From UMGS1840 sp045661305 (GTDB taxonomy: Bacteria > Bacillota > Clostridia > UMGS1840), in NCBI GenBank assembly GCA_045661305.1, contig JAZRFJ010000031.1:1-34986 (forward strand): a DNA stretch of 34,986 nucleotides. Reading direction: 5' to 3'. The translations under genes and the position numbers were made by a program. This document shows, piece by piece, positions 32,374 through 34,986 of the stretch (its first letter is position 1; every line of letters starts with the position of its first letter). The notes under the pieces were generated by a model. That model did no database searches and was not told the origin of the DNA. It was given only the letters and a program-made list of their open reading frames with translations.

Positions 32374-33114
32374 ATGCCAAGAATTTATTTAAGCCCGTCA
32401 ACACAACAAAACAATCTGTTTGTTTCAGGCGGAAGCGAAGAGTATTATATGAATCTTATTGCAGATGATATGATACCATACCTTGTTTCAAACGGAATTA
32501 CTTACACACGAAACAACCGAAATTTAACTGCAGTTTCTGCAATATCCCAATCAAATGCTTCGACATATGATTTGCATCTTGCACTCCATTCAAATGCCTC
32601 TGCACCGCAAAACTATGGTGAAAACAGAGGTATTATCGTCTTTTATGATGCAAGAAGTTCAAGTGGAAAAAGGGCTGCTGAAATATTTGCCAAAAACCTG
32701 AAGTTTATATATCCGCTTCCAAACTTAGTACGGACACAGACAACCACATCCATAGGTGAAGTCACAAGAACAAAAGCTCCGTCTGTATTTTTAGAGCTTG
32801 GTTATCATGATAATGAGCAGGATGCACAGTGGATAAAGGATAACATAAACCGTATTGCACAGACGCTTGTATATTCACTTACAGAATATTTTGGAATTCC
32901 TTTCATTTATCCTATTACGCCCCGTTCCGGACGCGTGAATGTTTCAAGCGGAAACCTTAATTTAAGACAAAAGCCAAACACAAGCGCACCTATTGTAGCA
33001 AAAATGCCTAATACTTCCGCAGTAACAGTTACAGGCGAATGGCAAGGGTGGTATGTTGTATGGTATAAGGGACTAACAGGATATGCAGATGCCAGATACA
33101 TTAATTTACAATAA
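32374..33114 (+). CDS. N-acetylmuramoyl-L-alanine amidase (Amidase-3 family) with C-terminal SH3b domain
   Basis: A 246-residue peptidoglycan hydrolase-like protein. Residues 1-175 form an Amidase-3-type domain: IYLSPSTQQNN at the start, Glu22/Glu23 in GGSEEYY, His72 in LALHSNAS, and the catalytic Glu141 in VFLELGYHDN. The usual first zinc histidine (normally in a DxGHGG-type loop) is missing; SPSTQQNN takes its place, as in a known clostridial and phage-lysin-like subgroup. Residues about 185-246 form a bacterial SH3 domain (RVNVSSGNLNLRQKPNTS...WYVVWYKGLTGYADARYI) that should bind the cell wall. There is no signal peptide, so export would need another route, or lysis. It lies 49 bases after the secreted C39-like protein, and its ribosome site is in a hairpin. 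Confidence 0.88.
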   Translation: MPRIYLSPSTQQNNLFVSGGSEEYYMNLIADDMIPYLVSNGITYTRNNRNLTAVSAISQSNASTYDLHLALHSNASAPQNYGENRGIIVFYDARSSSGKRAAEIFAKNLKFIYPLPNLVRTQTTTSIGEVTRTKAPSVFLELGYHDNEQDAQWIKDNINRIAQTLVYSLTEYFGIPFIYPITPRSGRVNVSSGNLNLRQKPNTSAPIVAKMPNTSAVTVTGEWQGWYVVWYKGLTGYADARYINLQ

Positions 33115-33133
33115 TAAAAAGAGTTTTTAACCA

Positions 33134-33189
33134 TGAAAAAAGAGCATTTTTATAAAAATAACAGATATTATAAAAATGCTCTTAAACAA
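33134..33189 (-). terminator. Long perfect hairpin between convergent genes
   Basis: AAGAGCATTTTTATA (33140-33154) and TATAAAAATGCTCTT (33169-33183) form a perfect 15-bp stem. On the minus strand it is followed by a T-run (TTTTTT), so it should terminate the DUF4432 gene ending at 33208. On the plus strand there is no T-run, so it is less likely to stop the amidase transcript efficiently. Confidence 0.75.
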
Positions 33190-33207
33190 TTTAACTTTAT
33201 TAAATTT

Positions 33208-34140
33208 TTACTTTAAGTTTTTAAATGTAAACTTAAACTCTGTTTTATATTCTTCAAATGGTTTAATTATTTTATACGCTTTTTCTTTTATCAAATCTTC
33301 TCCACCTAAATTAGATGTTCTTGGCTCTAAACCTATAACATATTCACTCTCACCGAACATTTTCCACATTAAAAACTCAGGAAGTGTATCTCTTTTATAT
33401 GTAATATAGGCACCGATTTCTCCGTTTTCTATACCGACTGTTACAACATCATCTTCAAAATCAACACCGACACACTGTTCTTCTAAATTATGTGTAGGTG
33501 GAAGTACACCAGAAAGTTCTTTGGGAACATTTACAATCTTGCTGTTTTCATTAACAAGCGGATATCCAAAATTACAATGGTAGCACAGTGAAATGTTTTC
33601 ATCATTAAAACCTTCGTTAACAATAGTATCATAAACTTCAATTTCTGAAGAAAAAAGCTTTGTTTTTATTGTTCTTTTTAAAACAAGATTGCAACCAAAA
33701 ACAATGCTGTCTCTCATTTCACCAGAAACACTCATAACATATTCATCACCAATCCAGTCAGCAAAAACACTCACCTTTGATGCAGGTATATTTGCAATTC
33801 TCCCATGAAGACCTTTATCTTCATATGGAGCTCCTATATTATCAAGCCCACATGTTGTAATGAGTCCGCCATAAAATCCCCTTAACCAAGATTTTCCATC
33901 TTTCTCATACATATACGGAGAAGTTATTCCTGTTTTTGAAATCCAACTTACAGATTTCGATTTATAAAATGCCTGTGCAACATCCATACATCTGTCAGGA
34001 AGCACTGTAAAACACACTTCTCCTGTATTGATTTCGATTGCTCGAACACCTTTTTGCTTTCCATCGTTAAAAGTGTAATCCTTAATCCCGCCTATCTGCT
34101 CAACAGAGCCAACATATTTTAGTAAAGTTTTTTTGTCCAT
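33208..34140 (-). CDS. DUF4432 / aldose 1-epimerase-like protein
   Basis: A 310-residue cytosolic protein resembling the DUF4432 branch of the galactose mutarotase fold. Seen features: VLPDRCMDVAQAFYKSKSVSWISK and LRGFYGGLITTCGLDNIGAP near the N-terminus, HGRIANIPA, a beta-rich middle, and YHCNFGYPLVNENSK with a histidine typical of the sugar site, then GLEPRTSNLGG near the end. The family is thought to act on sugars, but no reaction is established for most members. The start at 34140 is chosen because GGTGA lies five bases upstream, while the in-frame ATG at 34152 abuts its own ribosome site. It lies 40 bases downstream of the cupin gene; both probably belong to one small operon. Confidence 0.85.
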   Translation of the reverse strand: MDKKTLLKYVGSVEQIGGIKDYTFNDGKQKGVRAIEINTGEVCFTVLPDRCMDVAQAFYKSKSVSWISKTGITSPYMYEKDGKSWLRGFYGGLITTCGLDNIGAPYEDKGLHGRIANIPASKVSVFADWIGDEYVMSVSGEMRDSIVFGCNLVLKRTIKTKLFSSEIEVYDTIVNEGFNDENISLCYHCNFGYPLVNENSKIVNVPKELSGVLPPTHNLEEQCVGVDFEDDVVTVGIENGEIGAYITYKRDTLPEFLMWKMFGESEYVIGLEPRTSNLGGEDLIKEKAYKIIKPFEEYKTEFKFTFKNLK

Positions 34141-34180
34141 AATATTCACCATTCCTTTTATATGATTATGATAATATATA

Positions 34181-34525
34181 TTAATCGAGAATTATAAGTG
34201 CCATAAATATAAGCTTATCTTCACCAATATTTTTTATACCGTGTCCGCTCCCCGATGGTGTATAAGTAACTGTACCAGGTCCTATTTCACTTATTTCTCC
34301 ATTATCATTGTATAAAGCTTTTCCCGATAATATATAATATGTTTCAGCTTCACCAATATGAAGATGATATTCAACTTCTTCGCCCACTTCAAGCACTGCC
34401 TGAGAATACATTTTAAGCTTTGGGTTTCTTTTTTCAAAATCAGCTAAATCAATAAGATGGAGTTTATCTTTTCCAAAGCTGTTTTTTCTCGTTGTTATAT
34501 TAAGATTTTCCTTACTTTTTTTCAT
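34181..34525 (-). CDS. Small cupin domain protein
   Basis: A 114-residue single-domain cupin. The metal-binding set is His54, His56 and Glu61 in YHLHIGEAETYYILSG and His95 in PSGSGHGIKNIG. GAGGTAAAG precedes the ATG. Its likely role is binding or isomerising a sugar or small acid, since a DUF4432 sugar-fold protein follows; the ligand cannot be told from sequence. TATAAT lies just upstream (about 34548-34553, minus strand) but with no good -35 box. A 10-base palindrome CGTTTAAACG (34559-34568) is just upstream and could be an operator. Confidence 0.85.
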   Translation of the reverse strand: MKKSKENLNITTRKNSFGKDKLHLIDLADFEKRNPKLKMYSQAVLEVGEEVEYHLHIGEAETYYILSGKALYNDNGEISEIGPGTVTYTPSGSGHGIKNIGEDKLIFMALIILD

Positions 34526-34627
34526 TTTTCTTTACCTCAATTTTATTATATAAGTAAGCGTTTAAACGAACCTACTTTGACGAGTTTACACCTATCTTCT
34601 TCCTTATTCACTATTACTTATTACTTT

Positions 34628-34643
34628 CCAAAAATCCTCGTTT
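34628..34643. repeat. Inverted copy of the tRNA-Glu 3'-end/terminator sequence
   Basis: CCAAAAATCCTCGTTT here is the exact reverse complement of 34760-34775, which covers the CCA end of tRNA-Glu and the first arm of its terminator. The match is 16 bases and does not extend further. Confidence 0.75.
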
Positions 34644-34677
34644 TTTAGTGAAGAGTGAATAGGTAATAAGAACCTCA

Positions 34678-34713
34678 CGAAATACTTACGCAATTAAAAT
34701 TGCGAGTATTTCG
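34678..34713. repeat. 36-base palindrome flanked by 7-base direct repeats
   Basis: CGAAATACT plus CGCAATT pair with AATTGCG plus AGTATTTCG, giving 16 bp with a 2-base bulge and a 2-base loop. There is no T-run, so it is not a standard terminator. AGAACCT occurs directly on both sides (34669-34675 and 34715-34721), as would a target-site duplication. Confidence 0.6.
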
Positions 34714-34735
34714 GAGAACCTTGTTGTATGCACAA

Positions 34736-34773
34736 TAAGTAAAAATCCCCGTTCTTTCAAACGAGGATTTTTG
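34736..34773 (-). terminator. Terminator of the rRNA/tRNA operon
   Basis: In minus-strand RNA, AAAAAUCCUCGUU pairs with AACGGGGAUUUUU over 13 bp with one G-U pair that only works on this strand, with a 6-base loop, ending in U. It begins in the CCA of tRNA-Glu. Confidence 0.85.
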
Positions 34774-34847
34774 GTGACCCGTGCGAGAATCGAACTCGCG
34801 TTACCGCCGTGAAAGGGCGGTGTCTTAACCGCTTGACCAACGGGCCT
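34773..34847 (-). tRNA. tRNA-Glu (anticodon UUC)
   Basis: 75 bases including an encoded CCA. The acceptor stem pairs GGCCCGT with ACGGGTC; the D loop contains GGTCAAGCGGTTAAGAC; the anticodon stem CCGCC/GGCGG encloses the loop CTTTCAC with anticodon TTC; the T arm contains GCGAGTTCGAATCTCGC. It starts 7 bases after the 5S rRNA and is processed from the same transcript. Confidence 0.96.
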
Positions 34848-34854
34848 TATAAAA

Positions 34855-34967
<113 letters not shown>

Positions 34968-34986
34968 ATGGTTAAAGATTTTCTGT

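Larger units (their letters stand above)
34526..34741. other. Non-coding gap with palindromic and low-complexity sequence
   Basis: No plausible gene. From left to right: the cupin promoter region with the palindrome CGTTTAAACG (34559-34568); a low-complexity stretch of TATTCACT and TTATTAC units (about 34600-34625) with related units on the other strand at about 34650-34670; a 16-base sequence (34628-34643) repeated inverted at 34760-34775; and a strong palindrome at 34678-34713. Confidence 0.6.

Noticed and set aside
34600..34670. Possible hairpin from TATTCACT/CTTATTAC units on both sides of 34640
   Set aside because: The units are in the same order on each arm, so they cannot all pair at once; best seen as low-complexity sequence.

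Overview
The window looks like a stretch of a low-GC, endospore-forming Clostridia (Bacillota) chromosome. The DNA is AT-rich. Genes carry strong AGGAGG-like ribosome binding sites and several TTG starts, and sigma-A promoters are close to TTGACA-17-TATAAT. The content is typical of Firmicutes: GdpP-L9-DnaB, WalJ-RlmH, HflX, YqeG, two MurA enzymes, a PdaA-type spore-cortex deacetylase and 'stalk' (copper amine oxidase N-terminal-like) secreted proteins. I cannot name a genus. I see no prophage, transposase or CRISPR array.

Layout. (1) 110-1375, plus strand: a first MurA ending in a hairpin terminator. (2) 1417-4647, minus strand: a Cof-type HAD phosphatase, the GTPase HflX and a YigZ-family protein as an overlapping set, then a small secreted stalk-domain protein with its own promoter. 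(3) 4830-5120, plus strand: a small DUF6514-like gene with its own promoter and terminator. (4) 5162-22753, minus strand: a long run of co-oriented housekeeping genes, in transcription order murA (second copy), walJ, rlmH, an SDR oxidoreductase, lepA, hemW, gdpP, rplI, dnaB, tilS, ftsH, rnhA, a membrane acyltransferase, yqeG, a TIM-barrel protein and an M24 peptidase. Promoters before murA2, lepA and gdpP break the run into transcription units. (5) 23003-23806: a PdaA-like deacetylase, divergent from feoA-feoB (23940-26319), a ferrous-iron uptake operon.

(6) 26347-31142, minus strand: a five-gene glycan operon under a consensus promoter. In transcription order it holds a DegT-type aminotransferase, a PglC/EpsL-type sugar-phosphate transferase, a PglD/NeuD-type acetyltransferase and two glycosyltransferases. 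The first three are the enzymes expected to make and attach a diacetylbacillosamine-like sugar, but the 4,6-dehydratase that should start the pathway is absent here. (7) Divergently, 31341-33114, plus strand: a secreted C39-like peptidase fused to a stalk domain, then a signal-less amidase with an SH3 domain. The hairpin between them contains the amidase ribosome binding site. (8) 33208-34525, minus strand: a DUF4432 aldose-epimerase-like protein and a cupin, probably a small sugar-related unit. (9) The right edge holds the 3' end of an rRNA operon on the minus strand (5S rRNA, tRNA-Glu, terminator). Next to it is a short non-coding stretch with an unexplained palindrome and an inverted copy of the tRNA 3'-end/terminator sequence.

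Most of the window is ordinary housekeeping DNA. The parts most worth a second look are the glycan operon with its divergent cell-wall enzymes, the hairpin/ribosome-site switch candidate at 32333-32370, and the palindromic elements beside the rRNA operon. All functions are inferred from reading sequence motifs. No database search was possible.
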